Positions 1-8,733 are shown, counted from the stretch's first letter. The stretch is 64,000 nucleotides of DNA from Paracoccus alcaliphilus (GCF_028553725.1 NZ_CP067126.1:248001-312000), one strand, 5' to 3'. A program made the numbers and translations. The notes: generated by a model from the sequence alone, not told the origin.

Positions 1-563
1 CAGATGGCGCGGATCATGCTCATCGAATGGGACACCATGATCGTGCCGCTGTTCAGCAGCCGGTTGCGGAAATAGGCCTTGCTCTTTTCACGGAAATAAC
101 CGTCGCCGACCGATGTGACCTCATCGACCAGATAGGTGTCGAAATGGATCCCCATCGACACGCCAAAGGCCAGCCGCGACCGCATCCCGGACGAATAGTT
201 GCGAAAGGGCAGGTGGAAATGATGGCCCAGATCGGAAAAATGGGCGACGAATTGCAGCAGCCGTTCGGCATCGGCGTCATAGACGCGGGCGATGAATCGG
301 GTGTTCTGCGCGCCGGTCAGATCGGGATGGAAGCTGCCCGCGAAACCGACCGGCCACGAGACGCTGCCGGTGGTGACGATCCGGCCACGATCGGGGCGCA
401 CGACGCCTGCGATCATCCGCAGCAACGTCGATTTGCCGGCGCCGTTGTGACCCAGCAGGCCGATGGCCTCGCGGCTGGGGAATGTCACGCTTACGTTGCG
501 GGCCACGACCGTGGTGCGGCCGCTGACGGTAAAGCTTTTGGACAGGTTCTCCAGCCGGATCAT
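1..563 (-). CDS. Capsule/polysaccharide export ABC transporter ATP-binding protein, KpsT-like (3' end outside window)
   Basis: Cytoplasmic ATPase of a capsular-polysaccharide exporter. Reading the minus strand from the ATG at 563 gives about 187 codons before the window edge. A Walker A motif GHNGAGKST lies near residues 38-46, a signature NYSSGMRSRLAFG follows, and the Walker B region reads YLVDEVTSVGD; the YSSGM form is typical of KpsT/Wzt-type export ATPases. Its start overlaps the stop of the KpsE-like gene upstream (TGATG), so the two are translationally coupled. The permease partner (KpsM) is not in the window and probably lies beyond the left edge. The polysaccharide exported cannot be told from the sequence. 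Confidence 0.88.
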   Translation of the reverse strand, partial: MIRLENLSKSFTVSGRTTVVARNVSVTFPSREAIGLLGHNGAGKSTLLRMIAGVVRPDRGRIVTTGSVSWPVGFAGSFHPDLTGAQNTRFIARVYDADAERLLQFVAHFSDLGHHFHLPFRNYSSGMRSRLAFGVSMGIHFDTYLVDEVTSVGDGYFREKSKAYFRNRLLNSGTIMVSHSMSMIRAI

Positions 564-1729
564 CAGTAACGGTCGCGATTGCTGTAGCCGATCAGAACCA
601 CGCTGAGCCAGCCGATGAAGATGAACCCGACCGCCAGCAGCGAGATCATCAGCCGTCGCGGTCTTGTCGCGGTTTCCGCCCGGGTCGGTTCCACATAGGT
701 CGCCAGATAGCGGCTGTCCTGCTCGGCCTTGGAGCGCGCGGCCTCGACCCCGGCCAGCGCGAGGCTGTAGCTTTTCTCGGCCAGTTCCAGATCCAGCGCC
801 CGCGTGGTGTATTCGTCGATGACGGTGCTGAAGCTGACATCGCCCATCTCGGCGCCGACATAGCTTTGCTGTTCCGTCTCGATCCGGCGACGCAGGATGT
901 TCACACGGGTCTCGGCCTGCGCCACGCGCACATCGGCAGAACCCTGTTCGCGCAGGGTCTCCAGTTGCAGCATCGCCTCGGTCAGTTCCTGCGACAGCGA
1001 CGCGATCACGGCAGAGTTGATGTTCACCGCCGCCTCGGGGTCGATCAGCTTGTGACGGTCGCGAAAGCGGGCGATGGCGATGCGCGCCTCGGCCAGACGG
1101 TCCTCGGTCTTTTGCAGGTCGTTCTCGGCATAGCGCAGCGAATTGACCCGTGCCTTGTCGGACACATCATTGACCAGTTGTCCGGCCCCGGCATGGATGG
1201 CCTGCGCGATGCGGTGGGCGTCGTCGGGATCGAAGGCGCGGATCTCGATCCCGATCATGCCGGTGGCGGAATCGACGCTGATCGTGACCATGCGGCGCCA
1301 GTAATCGACCAGCTGCTCCAGCGTGGCGCCCTGCCTCAGCGCAAAGACCGGATCGCCGCTGACGCGGGTAAAGATCGCGCGCAGGTCAAGCTGGTCATCG
1401 GTGCGGGCGACGAAATTGGGGCTGCGCAGATATTCATACAGGATCTTGGCGTCGGTGGTGGTATTGCCCACCGAAGACAGCCCCAGCCCGGCCAGCAGCC
1501 CAAGATTCGGCGTCTCGTCATCGCGCACCACGAAAGAGACCTCGGACACATACTGATCCCTGGCGATCAGGAACATATAGCCGGTGATCAGCGCCGAGGG
1601 CAGCAGGCACATCAGCACAAAGCCCAGCACCATCAGCGTATGGCGCGATTTCCAGCCCGACCGGCCGACCGGCGGCGGGATACGCGGATTGGCCGAACGG
1701 ACCGGCTGCGGAACCTCCAGATCCTTCAT
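563..1729 (-). CDS. Capsule export inner-membrane/periplasmic protein, KpsE/BexC family
   Basis: A 388-residue polysaccharide co-polymerase-type protein that links the inner-membrane exporter to the outer-membrane channel. It has one membrane segment near residues 32-55 and a second near 362-382, with a long periplasmic region between them that contains a helical, heptad-rich stretch (about residues 190-290). This two-TM plus coiled-coil plan and the proline-rich N-terminus match KpsE/BexC/CtrB. It overlaps the upstream glycan-modifying gene by 4 bases and the downstream KpsT-like ATPase by 1 base, so all three sit in one minus-strand operon. Family assignment is firm; the glycan is unknown. 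Confidence 0.87.
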   Translation of the reverse strand: MKDLEVPQPVRSANPRIPPPVGRSGWKSRHTLMVLGFVLMCLLPSALITGYMFLIARDQYVSEVSFVVRDDETPNLGLLAGLGLSSVGNTTTDAKILYEYLRSPNFVARTDDQLDLRAIFTRVSGDPVFALRQGATLEQLVDYWRRMVTISVDSATGMIGIEIRAFDPDDAHRIAQAIHAGAGQLVNDVSDKARVNSLRYAENDLQKTEDRLAEARIAIARFRDRHKLIDPEAAVNINSAVIASLSQELTEAMLQLETLREQGSADVRVAQAETRVNILRRRIETEQQSYVGAEMGDVSFSTVIDEYTTRALDLELAEKSYSLALAGVEAARSKAEQDSRYLATYVEPTRAETATRPRRLMISLLAVGFIFIGWLSVVLIGYSNRDRY

Positions 1730-3597
1730 GCCTGCCGCCTTGCCAGTTTCTGGCGACGTTCGTTGAAAGCCAGATCATAGGCGGCCAGCGCATCGCGCAT
1801 CGCGCTTTCGATCTCGGTCATTGCCTGCACGGGAATGCGGTCGTCGCCGATCAGGGCGTCCAGATCGCGGTGGCGCAGGTCGTGGTCGATGGGCAGGGGC
1901 AACCGTTCAGGCAGGCCGACGCCCGCCGCATAGTCGCGATACTTGATCTGATCGCCATGCACCGCGTCCTCGAAACCCTCGAAACTGATCAGGCCGACGG
2001 GGATGCCATAGGCCTGACAGATGATGTTGACATGCATCGCGCTGGTCAGCACCGCATCATATTCCATCAGCGTGCCGATCAGCTGCTCGATCTGCTGCCT
2101 GCCGGATCGCAGCACCGGATATTCATCGACATGCTCGGGCAGGCGCAGCGATATGCCGCGATGGGCGAAATGGCGGACCAGCGCGATCCGGCCATTGGTC
2201 CGGGCCGGGCGGGCGAAGGGGATCAGCCGGGGCAGGATCGCGGCGGGGTCGCCGAAACGCTGCACCTTCGGGCCGCCCGCTTCGGCCACTGCCTGCGCCG
2301 AATAGGGGCCGCGCAGCGACACATAGGTTGCATCGGGCGGCAGGGCTGCATCGCTGCGGCTGACCCCGGTTCCGAACAGGATCGAGCTGGCCTGCGCGAA
2401 CCGCCCGATCGACCCCACCGCGACCAGATGCGGCCATGCCTGCGGCTGATCGGGGGGCTGGAACCTGACCGGCCTGCCGGTGGCGGTGGACAGGATCAGC
2501 GGTGACAGCCAGTCGCCGAAATTGCCGGGATAGGGCTTGTCCCACCACATCAGCCGCAGCGGGTCGCCCTCACCCGTATCGGCATAATCCAGATAGGCAT
2601 CGGCGGCCGAGATGATCGCCTGATCGGTGGCCGACAGCAGCCGTCGCGACGATATGTCCTGCAACCGCCTGGCCACCATATCCGACCGGCCCTGCCGCGC
2701 GTCGTGGATGATGTGATAGATGCTGCGCGCCGACAGTTGCGGCGCGGTGGGCAGCGAGGGCGACAGGAACTCGGTCACGCCGATCCGGTCCGAAAGCTGC
2801 CGCAGCGGCCGGGCGATGGGGGCGGGCAGGGCGCCCTGAATCTGGCGTGCGGCATTCAGTGCCAGCACCCTGCCGCGCGAGGGCGACGTGGATGCCGCCT
2901 GCGCGGGTTGCCCGTTGCGTTTGTGCTGCGCGGCCACGCCCTTATAGGTGGCGACATTGCCGCTGGTTCCGAAATAGAAGAACGGTTTCTGCCCGGTATC
3001 GGGACGATCCGCCCGGCCCAGCAGCATCGCCGAAGGGATCACCTGAAAGCTGAGCCGGTCGGCATTCTTGCGCCACGCCTCCTCGAAGAAGTAATCGTCG
3101 GTGGCGCGGATGGTCATGGCGGTGCAGGCCGCATTCGCATCGGCGATATAGGCGCGGGCGGCGGGGGTGGTGTTGATGCCCCAGAAGCACGGCTCCCAGA
3201 AGCGGGCGCTGCTGGCATAGCCGATCCGCAGCGGATGGCCGAAACCGCGCTGAAAACCGATGATATCGGCCGAAAACCCCGCAATGAAGCCGGGCAGATA
3301 ATCGATATCGCAATCCACATCGATCCAGAAGACCTTGCTGCGCGGATTGGCCAGACAGACCGAATGCAGGAAGGGCACCTTGCGGCGGCAGATCTCGGGC
3401 CATTCCTCGTCCGGGGCCTTTTCGACCGGGGCGATGCGGTGGCGGATGGACAGCCGGTCCAGCGATTGCCGCAAGCGCGCCGCCGCCTGCGAATAGTAAT
3501 CATCCGTCGTGTGAAAGGAACAGATCAGCAGATCATCCGCAGGCCCATCGGCGAGCCGTCCCCCGGCCCGCAGCCTTGTGTCCTGTTGCATCAGCAT
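1726..3597 (-). CDS. Two-domain protein: glycosyltransferase-like N-terminus and polysaccharide pyruvyl transferase C-terminus
   Basis: A 623-residue protein at the head of the visible capsule operon. The N-terminal third carries FWIDVDCDID (about residues 90-99), an acidic motif like the metal-binding DxD of nucleotide-sugar transferases. The C-terminal part (about residues 345-600) resembles the PS_pyruv_trans family: MWWDKPYPGNFGDWLSPLI near its start and VLTSAMHVNIICQAYGIPVG near its end, where the conserved His of the family sits. Pyruvyl transferases add ketal-linked pyruvate to surface sugars. The fusion suggests one protein that both adds and pyruvylates a sugar, which is an inference. 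It overlaps the KpsE-like gene by 4 bases. Confidence 0.7.
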   Translation of the reverse strand: MLMQQDTRLRAGGRLADGPADDLLICSFHTTDDYYSQAAARLRQSLDRLSIRHRIAPVEKAPDEEWPEICRRKVPFLHSVCLANPRSKVFWIDVDCDIDYLPGFIAGFSADIIGFQRGFGHPLRIGYASSARFWEPCFWGINTTPAARAYIADANAACTAMTIRATDDYFFEEAWRKNADRLSFQVIPSAMLLGRADRPDTGQKPFFYFGTSGNVATYKGVAAQHKRNGQPAQAASTSPSRGRVLALNAARQIQGALPAPIARPLRQLSDRIGVTEFLSPSLPTAPQLSARSIYHIIHDARQGRSDMVARRLQDISSRRLLSATDQAIISAADAYLDYADTGEGDPLRLMWWDKPYPGNFGDWLSPLILSTATGRPVRFQPPDQPQAWPHLVAVGSIGRFAQASSILFGTGVSRSDAALPPDATYVSLRGPYSAQAVAEAGGPKVQRFGDPAAILPRLIPFARPARTNGRIALVRHFAHRGISLRLPEHVDEYPVLRSGRQQIEQLIGTLMEYDAVLTSAMHVNIICQAYGIPVGLISFEGFEDAVHGDQIKYRDYAAGVGLPERLPLPIDHDLRHRDLDALIGDDRIPVQAMTEIESAMRDALAAYDLAFNERRQKLARRQA

Positions 3598-3756
3598 TCG
3601 CCGGCGCTCCGTTCTTGCTGTTGTCGTTGCGGCGTCACTTCTGGCGCGGGCCCACTATTGCAGCCATGTCGCCAGAGACCATTCCAAAGCCGCCCCGGAT
3701 CAGAGCAGGATATTCCCCGCAGCCCACGGGCCAGAGGACAGGCTTTCCCATGCCGT

Positions 3757-4521
3757 TCAATGCAGGCCGAATTGCGCCATCAGCTGGCGGCGCATATCCA
3801 CAAAATCGGGGTGGCTGCGGTCGCGGGGACGGGGCAGGGCGATGTCGATCAGGCGCGGGGCGCTGCGGTCGCGCGACATGACCAGCACCCGGTCGGCCAG
3901 AAAGATCGCCTCTTCCAGATCATGGGTGACCAACACCATGGTCACGGCCTGCTCTTGCCAGATGCGGGTCAGTTCCTCTTGCATGGTCAGCTTGGTCATG
4001 GCGTCCAGTGCGCCGAAAGGTTCGTCCAGCAGCAGGATTTCGGGCTGAACGGCCAGCGCGCGGGCAATGCCGACACGCTGCGCCATACCGCCGGACAGTT
4101 GCCGCGGCCAGGCATCCTCGAACCCCGCCAGCCCGACCAGCCGGATAAAGCGTTCCGCCCGCTCTCGCGCCGCGCTGCGCGGCTGGCCTCGCAGTTCCAG
4201 CCCGAAGCCGATATTGTCGCGCACGCTCAGCCAGGGCAGCAGGCGCGGTTCCTGAAAGATCACCGCGCGTTCGGTGCCGACGCCCGAGACCTCTTGCCCG
4301 TCGATCAGAACCTGTCCGCCATCGGCGGGCTCCAGCCCGGCCAGCAGCCGCAGCAGCGTGGTCTTGCCGCAGCCCGAGGGGCCGACGATCGCCAGCGCCT
4401 CTCCGCCGCGGATGTTCAGCGACAGGTTGCGCAGCACCGGCAGGGACTGGCCGTTCAGACTGTAGGATTTCGAGAGGTTGCGCAGCGCGACCTCTCCCTG
4501 AAGAATGTCGGTCGCGGTCAT
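3757..4521 (-). CDS. ssuB: Sulfonate/nitrate/taurine-type ABC transporter ATP-binding protein (SsuB/TauB family)
   Basis: A 254-residue cytoplasmic ATPase. Walker A GPSGCGKTT is at residues 47-55, the signature LSGGMAQRVGIARAL and Walker B ILLLDEPFGALD follow, and the H-loop is in VTHDLEEA. The DEPFGALD form and the neighbours place it in the SsuB/TauB/NrtD group. The start codon overlaps the stop of the binding-protein gene (ATGA). It is the last gene of the four-gene operon that begins with the FMN monooxygenase. Substrate is probably an organosulfur compound because of that monooxygenase; nitrate-type or other substrates cannot be excluded. Confidence 0.85.
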   Translation of the reverse strand: MTATDILQGEVALRNLSKSYSLNGQSLPVLRNLSLNIRGGEALAIVGPSGCGKTTLLRLLAGLEPADGGQVLIDGQEVSGVGTERAVIFQEPRLLPWLSVRDNIGFGLELRGQPRSAARERAERFIRLVGLAGFEDAWPRQLSGGMAQRVGIARALAVQPEILLLDEPFGALDAMTKLTMQEELTRIWQEQAVTMVLVTHDLEEAIFLADRVLVMSRDRSAPRLIDIALPRPRDRSHPDFVDMRRQLMAQFGLH

Positions 4522-5486
4522 TTCGAGGCCACCTCGTCCTGCGAGATCAACAGGATGTCGCGCGGGTTCAGCCTGCCCTCGGCCAGCTTGCCCTCGCGCA
4601 CCAGCACGTCGATCCAGAATTGCAGGTCGCGGTCCACGGCCAGCCCGCCCTCGCGCACGCCATAGCCTGCGAAATACTGCGCGACCTCGGGGTTCTCGCC
4701 GCGTTTCTCCAGCACGCGGGCGATGATCTCGCGCGTTTCCTCGGGGTTTTCGCGGGCATAGTCCAGCGCCCGGGCCGAAGTCTCGACAAAGGTCCGCGCG
4801 GCTTCGGGATGGGCCTCGACCCAGTCGCCGCGCAGCACGGCAAAGCCGCCCGCAATATCGCCCAGAACATCGGTATCGCCGAACACGGCGCGCAACCCGC
4901 CATTCTGCCGCGCCGCGCCCTCGAAGGTGGTCTGCCAGTATCCGAAGGCGGCGACATCGACCTGATTGGACCGCAGCACCTGTTCCAGTTGTGGCCCCGG
5001 AACGGTCACCAGATTAGCGGCGTTTTCGGGCAGCTCGCGCTGATGCAGCGCCTCACGCACGGTGTAATCCAGATGCGCCCCCAGCGTGTTCACCGCGACG
5101 GTCTTGCCGGCCAGGTCCTCGATGCTGTGGATCGGGCTGTCCTCCAGCACATAGAAGATCGACTGCACCTGCTCGTTGATGCCCTGCGTGGGATAGGCGG
5201 CGATGAAGTCATTGCCGCCGATGATGGCATTCAGCACCGCAGCCGTCGCGGCGCTGCCGATCTCGATCGCGCCACCGGCCAGCGCCATCAGCGATTCCGG
5301 CCCGCCCGAGGCATAGCCCCGGTCCTGCAAGGTGATGCCGGTGCCCTCGAACCAGCCCAGTTCCTGCGCCAGTTCATGGGCGCTGATGCCACCGTGACTG
5401 GGCATATGGCGCATCACCACATCTTCGGCCCATGCCGGCGCGGTCAGCGCGGTCGAAAGGGCCAGCGAAATCAGAACGTGTTTCAT
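4518..5486 (-). CDS. ssuA: ABC transporter periplasmic substrate-binding protein, aliphatic sulfonate type (SsuA family)
   Basis: A 322-residue exported binding protein with a clear signal peptide (hydrophobic core ISLALSTALTAP, likely cleavage after AWA at residue 20). The mature part has the NMT1/SsuA-like fold hallmarks, including the GGISAHELAQELGWFEGTGI stretch and SIEDLAGKTVAVNTLGAHLD. It delivers substrate to the SsuC-like permease. It sits 24 bases after the permease gene and overlaps ssuB by 4 bases. Family members bind sulfonates, taurine, nitrate or thiamine precursors; the monooxygenase in the same operon favours a sulfonate or other organosulfur ligand. Confidence 0.85.
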   Translation of the reverse strand: MKHVLISLALSTALTAPAWAEDVVMRHMPSHGGISAHELAQELGWFEGTGITLQDRGYASGGPESLMALAGGAIEIGSAATAAVLNAIIGGNDFIAAYPTQGINEQVQSIFYVLEDSPIHSIEDLAGKTVAVNTLGAHLDYTVREALHQRELPENAANLVTVPGPQLEQVLRSNQVDVAAFGYWQTTFEGAARQNGGLRAVFGDTDVLGDIAGGFAVLRGDWVEAHPEAARTFVETSARALDYARENPEETREIIARVLEKRGENPEVAQYFAGYGVREGGLAVDRDLQFWIDVLVREGKLAEGRLNPRDILLISQDEVASK

Positions 5487-5510
5487 CGGTCTTGTCCTTG
5501 AATATGGGGG

Positions 5511-6335
5511 TCAGCGGTCGGTCAGCGACCAGCGGCACAGGCGGCGCTGCAACGCGACCAGCAGGGCATTGGCGGCAAGCCCCAGAAAGGCCAGCAGGAA
5601 GATCGCCGCGAACATGGCCGGGATCTGAAAGTTGTACTGCGCATTCATCACCTGAAACCCCAGCCCCTTGTTGGCGCCGATCATCTCGGCCGCGATCAGC
5701 AGCAGCAGCGCGGTGGTGGCCGACAGCCGCAGCCCGACAAAGATCGACGGGACCGAGGCAGGCAGGATCACGCGGCGAAACGTCGCCAGATGGTTCGCGC
5801 CATAGCTGCGGGCCATCTCGATCAGCTTCTGGTCCACTTCTTTGACGCCGCCGATGGTGGCCAGCAGGATCGGAAACAGCGTCGCCCAGAAGATCACGAA
5901 AACCTTGGAGGCCTCGCCCAGACCCAGCAGCAGGATGAACACGGGGTAAAGCGCCAGCGCCGAGGTCTGCCGGAACAGTTGCAGGATCGGGTCCAGCGCC
6001 CGTTCCGCCCAGGGCAGCTGCCCCATCAGCAGCCCCAGCGGAATACCAAGGGCCACGGCAGCGGCAAAGGCGATGCCCGCGCGTTGCAGGCTGATGCCGA
6101 TATCGTCCAGCAGCGCACCGCTGGACAGGCCCTGCCACAGCGCGGCGAATATCTGGTCCAGCGGTGGGAACACCGCCGGGCTGACCCAGCCCAGCCGCCC
6201 CGAGAACTGCCACAGGACCAGAAACACCGCGACCAGACCGTAACGCGATGCCAGTCCCAGCAGACGTTCGCGCGGCAGGGCGGGCAGGCGCGGGGGCTTG
6301 CGCCGCGCCACCGTGTCGATTGTCTCGATGCTCAT
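5511..6335 (-). CDS. ssuC: ABC transporter permease, SsuC/TauC family
   Basis: Inner-membrane permease with about six hydrophobic segments and a BPD_transp_1 EAA-type loop around YGANHLATFRRVILPASVPS. The start at 6335 (MSIETIDTV) was chosen because it gives 274 residues, the usual family length, and leaves 5 bases after the stop of the monooxygenase gene; the open frame continues further upstream but that extension would overlap the monooxygenase and has no membrane protein character. It works with the SsuA- and SsuB-like products of the same operon. Confidence 0.85.
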   Translation of the reverse strand: MSIETIDTVARRKPPRLPALPRERLLGLASRYGLVAVFLVLWQFSGRLGWVSPAVFPPLDQIFAALWQGLSSGALLDDIGISLQRAGIAFAAAVALGIPLGLLMGQLPWAERALDPILQLFRQTSALALYPVFILLLGLGEASKVFVIFWATLFPILLATIGGVKEVDQKLIEMARSYGANHLATFRRVILPASVPSIFVGLRLSATTALLLLIAAEMIGANKGLGFQVMNAQYNFQIPAMFAAIFLLAFLGLAANALLVALQRRLCRWSLTDR

Positions 6336-6340
6336 CGCGG

Positions 6341-7693
6341 TTACTCCGCTGCCTGCGCTGCGGCGCGCGCAAGCGTGTGGCTGTTCACGGGGAAGGGCAG
6401 GCCCAGATTTTCGCGCAGCGTCCGGCCCTCGTATCCGGTGCGGAACAGGCCACGGCGTTGCAGTTCCGGGATGACCAGATCGACGAAATCCTCCAGCCCG
6501 GTCGGCAGCCACGGCGGCAGGATGTTGAAGCCGTCGGCGGCCTCGTTCTCGAACCATTCCTGAAGCATGTCGGCGATCCGGGTGGCGGAACCCACGATGG
6601 TGTAATGCCCGCGCGCCGAGGCGATCCAGCGGAACAGCTCGCGGATGGTGAAGTTGTTTTCATCCGCGATCTGCCGGATCAGCGCCTGACGCGATTTCAT
6701 GCCCTCGGTCGGGGGCGCGGGCGGCAGCGGCGCGTCAAGGTCATAGCCGGTCAGATCCAGCGTGCCGCCGCACAGCCCGTTCAGCAGGGCCACCCCGTCC
6801 TTGTCGCGGATCAGCGATGTCAGCGCCTCGTATTTCTCGCGCGCCTCGTCCTCGGTCCGGCCGACAAAGGGCGACACGCCCGGCATGACCAGCACATGAT
6901 CGGGATCGCGCCCGTTCGCCGCCGCCCGGCGCTTGATGTCGCGATAGAATTCCTGCGCCGTATCCAGCCGCTGATGGGCGGTAAAGATCACCTCGGCACT
7001 GGCGGCGGCAAGGGCGCGACCGTCCTCGGACTGGCCCGCCTGCACGATCACCGGATGGCCCTGCGGCGAGCGCGACACGTTCAGCGGCCCCGCGACCTTG
7101 AAATGTTCGCCGCGATGATCGGCGGGGTGCAGCTTGTCATGGTCCAGAAATTCGCCGCTGTCCTTGTCGCGGATGAAGGCGTCGTCCTCGAAGCTTTCCC
7201 ACAGCTTGCGCACCACCTCGATATGCTCGGCCGCGCGGCGATAGCGGAAGGCGTGCGGATGCTGCTGGTCAAGGTTGAAGTTCCGCGCCGCCGCCTCGGT
7301 CGCGGTGGTGACGACGTTCCAGCCCGCGCGCCCCTGCGAGATCAGGTCGAGCGAGGCGAATTTGCGCGCGGTGTTGAACGGTTCCTCATAGGTGGTCGAG
7401 GCCGTGGCGATAAAGCCCAGATGTGTGGTCAGCGGCGCCAGCGCGGCAAACAGCGTCACCGGCTCGAACCCGGCGACACGGGCCGGGCCACCCTCGGACG
7501 TGCCCCCGATCGACGTCGCCAGCCCGTCGGCCAGAAAATAGGCATCGAACAATCCGCGTTCGGCGGTCTGCGCCAGTTGCTTGTGGAATTCGAAACTGAC
7601 CGCGCCATCGGCGGGCTGATCGGGGTGGCGCCACGAGGCGATATGCTGCCCGCCGCCGGGCAGGAACGCGCCAAGTCTGATCTTGCGGGTCAT
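6341..7693 (-). CDS. FMN-dependent LLM-class monooxygenase, NtaA/SnaA/DszA/DmoA family
   Basis: A 450-residue flavin-dependent monooxygenase of the luciferase-like superfamily, NtaA/SnaA/DszA/SoxA subgroup. These enzymes use reduced FMN from a separate reductase to oxidise sulfur- or nitrogen-containing organics. Recognisable family stretches are RKIRLGAFLPGGGQHIASW at the N-terminus, GRAGWNVVTTATEAAARNFN near residues 122-141 and GHPVIVQAGQSEDGRALAAA. It is the first gene of the operon with the ssuCAB-like transporter. No flavin reductase is in the window. The substrate is likely a sulfonate, sulfone or sulfide taken up by that transporter; exact identity is unknown. Confidence 0.85.
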   Translation of the reverse strand: MTRKIRLGAFLPGGGQHIASWRHPDQPADGAVSFEFHKQLAQTAERGLFDAYFLADGLATSIGGTSEGGPARVAGFEPVTLFAALAPLTTHLGFIATASTTYEEPFNTARKFASLDLISQGRAGWNVVTTATEAAARNFNLDQQHPHAFRYRRAAEHIEVVRKLWESFEDDAFIRDKDSGEFLDHDKLHPADHRGEHFKVAGPLNVSRSPQGHPVIVQAGQSEDGRALAAASAEVIFTAHQRLDTAQEFYRDIKRRAAANGRDPDHVLVMPGVSPFVGRTEDEAREKYEALTSLIRDKDGVALLNGLCGGTLDLTGYDLDAPLPPAPPTEGMKSRQALIRQIADENNFTIRELFRWIASARGHYTIVGSATRIADMLQEWFENEAADGFNILPPWLPTGLEDFVDLVIPELQRRGLFRTGYEGRTLRENLGLPFPVNSHTLARAAAQAAE

Positions 7694-7720
7694 GTCTGTC
7701 TCCGTCTTTTCAGGATATGC

Positions 7721-7755
7721 CTGTCCGGTCCCGCAGGCGGGTTCATCACGGACAG
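7721..7755 (-). promoter_or_regulatory. Nested hairpin in the leader of the monooxygenase-ssu operon
   Basis: On the transcript side a 7-bp outer stem (CTGTCCG at 7749-7755 pairs with CGGACAG at 7721-7727) encloses a 5-bp inner stem (CCCGC/GCGGG, 7730-7741). It lies between a 39-codon open frame and the monooxygenase start, the usual position of an attenuator. There is no T-run, so it may be a pause or translational element rather than a terminator. Function is inferred from position only. Confidence 0.35.
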
Positions 7756-7774
7756 CAAAGGGGAAGGGGTGTCG

Positions 7775-7894
7775 TCAGGCGGTGCGGGTCAGCGCGTCCC
7801 GACATCGCGATCCGGCCCCGCGCGCGATCCGCCGCATGGCCGTCGCGGCCAGCGCATTCAGTGACGCGGGAAATCCGGCGATCCGTTGGGTCAT
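7775..7894 (-). CDS. Possible 39-residue leader peptide ahead of the organosulfur operon
   Basis: A short open frame starting MTQRIAGFPA and ending CRDALTRTA, on the same strand as and about 80 bases before the monooxygenase gene. It is Arg- and Ala-rich and has a single Cys near its end, followed directly by the nested hairpin at 7721-7755. A cysteine-sensing attenuator is conceivable, but one Cys codon is weak support and no clear Shine-Dalgarno is seen. It is not a member of any family I recognise. Confidence 0.3.
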   Translation of the reverse strand: MTQRIAGFPASLNALAATAMRRIARGAGSRCRDALTRTA

Positions 7895-8046
7895 GGCGTT
7901 CCTCATATCACGAGTTCTCAGGTCGTGTTTTAACCGGAACCCGGCACGATGGCGATTCCAAAGAAGGGCAGGAATGTGGCAGGTTCTGTTTCCCGAACCG
8001 CACCGTAAGAGAATATTAGCCCCCGGCGTGCCGGTGATGGGCGCGA

Positions 8047-8409
8047 TCAGGCGCCCCGGTCCTGCTCATCCTTGGCCCAGAGATAGCCGACGAACGCCCC
8101 CTTCACGAGGCGCAGCAGCACCAGCGTCAGCAGGATCGTGATCAGCCCGACGATGATCAGCAGCATCAGCGGGCTTGGCCGGAACAGGATCCAGGTAAAG
8201 CCGATCAGCGGGATCAACAGCAGCAGCACGATGGTCATGGTAAAGAAGGCCGGGCCGTCAGCGGCGGGATAGCGCCCCAGCGCCGTGCCGCAGGCCTCGC
8301 ATTCCGGGCAGACCTGCAAATAGCCGTGAAACAGGCGCCCATCGCCGCAGCAGGGACATTTGCTCAGCAGCCCCCGGGTGATCGCCACCTTGCTTTCGCG
8401 CTGTTCCAT
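8047..8409 (-). CDS. DUF983 family zinc-ribbon membrane protein
   Basis: A 120-residue protein with an N-terminal four-cysteine cluster (CPCC near residues 18-21 and CPECEACG near 34-41), then two strongly hydrophobic segments at about residues 54-75 and 82-103. This arrangement is that of DUF983, a family common in alphaproteobacteria and often found near cytochrome oxidase assembly genes. No oxidase gene is near it here. The molecular role of the family is not established. It appears to be monocistronic, with about 150 bases of leader upstream. Confidence 0.8.
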   Translation of the reverse strand: MEQRESKVAITRGLLSKCPCCGDGRLFHGYLQVCPECEACGTALGRYPAADGPAFFTMTIVLLLLIPLIGFTWILFRPSPLMLLIIVGLITILLTLVLLRLVKGAFVGYLWAKDEQDRGA

Positions 8410-8554
8410 GCCGGTCTTTCCCCGTGGATTCCGTTCGCTTTCATTGATGTAACGCCGAATCGGCGAATATGGATGCGCGAAATCGCCACATGGGATGCGG
8501 AACTTCCGGGCCAGCTGCCGACTTACCTTGCATGTTCAATCGAAAGGAAATCCC

Positions 8555-8632
8555 ATGAAGGGACTTATCGCATGGTTTCTCGGGGTGCCGGTGGTGCTGA
8601 TTATCGTTCTCTATCTGGTGGGCGTCTTTTGA
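8555..8632 (+). CDS. 25-residue single-span membrane peptide
   Basis: A tiny open frame, MKGLIAWFLG then VPVVLIIVLYLVGVF, consisting almost wholly of one membrane segment. An AGGA Shine-Dalgarno lies at 8544-8547, 7 bases before the ATG, and a strong terminator hairpin follows at 8680-8707. The gene is too small for most gene finders. Coding is supported by the ribosome site, the uninterrupted hydrophobic composition and the terminator. Function is unknown. Confidence 0.55.
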   Translation: MKGLIAWFLGVPVVLIIVLYLVGVF

Positions 8633-8679
8633 TCCCGTGACCGGATCGTCCCGAACCGGGGACCCTGTCGTCAAACAAG

Positions 8680-8714
8680 AAACGCGGACCGTCGCCGGTC
8701 CGCGTTTCCTTTTG
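8680..8714. terminator. Strong hairpin terminator, probably bidirectional
   Basis: An 11-bp perfect stem, AAACGCGGACC (8680-8690) with GGTCCGCGTTT (8697-8707), loop of 6 bases, followed by CCTTTTG on the plus strand. It lies between the converging 25-codon gene and the outer-membrane protein gene, so it can end transcription from both sides. Confidence 0.8.
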
Positions 8715-8733
8715 TCATGCGATCGTGAAAGGA

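Noticed and set aside
2704..4665. A 653-codon plus-strand frame
   Set aside because: Crosses the glycosyl/pyruvyl transferase and ssuB on the opposite strand without any domain of its own.
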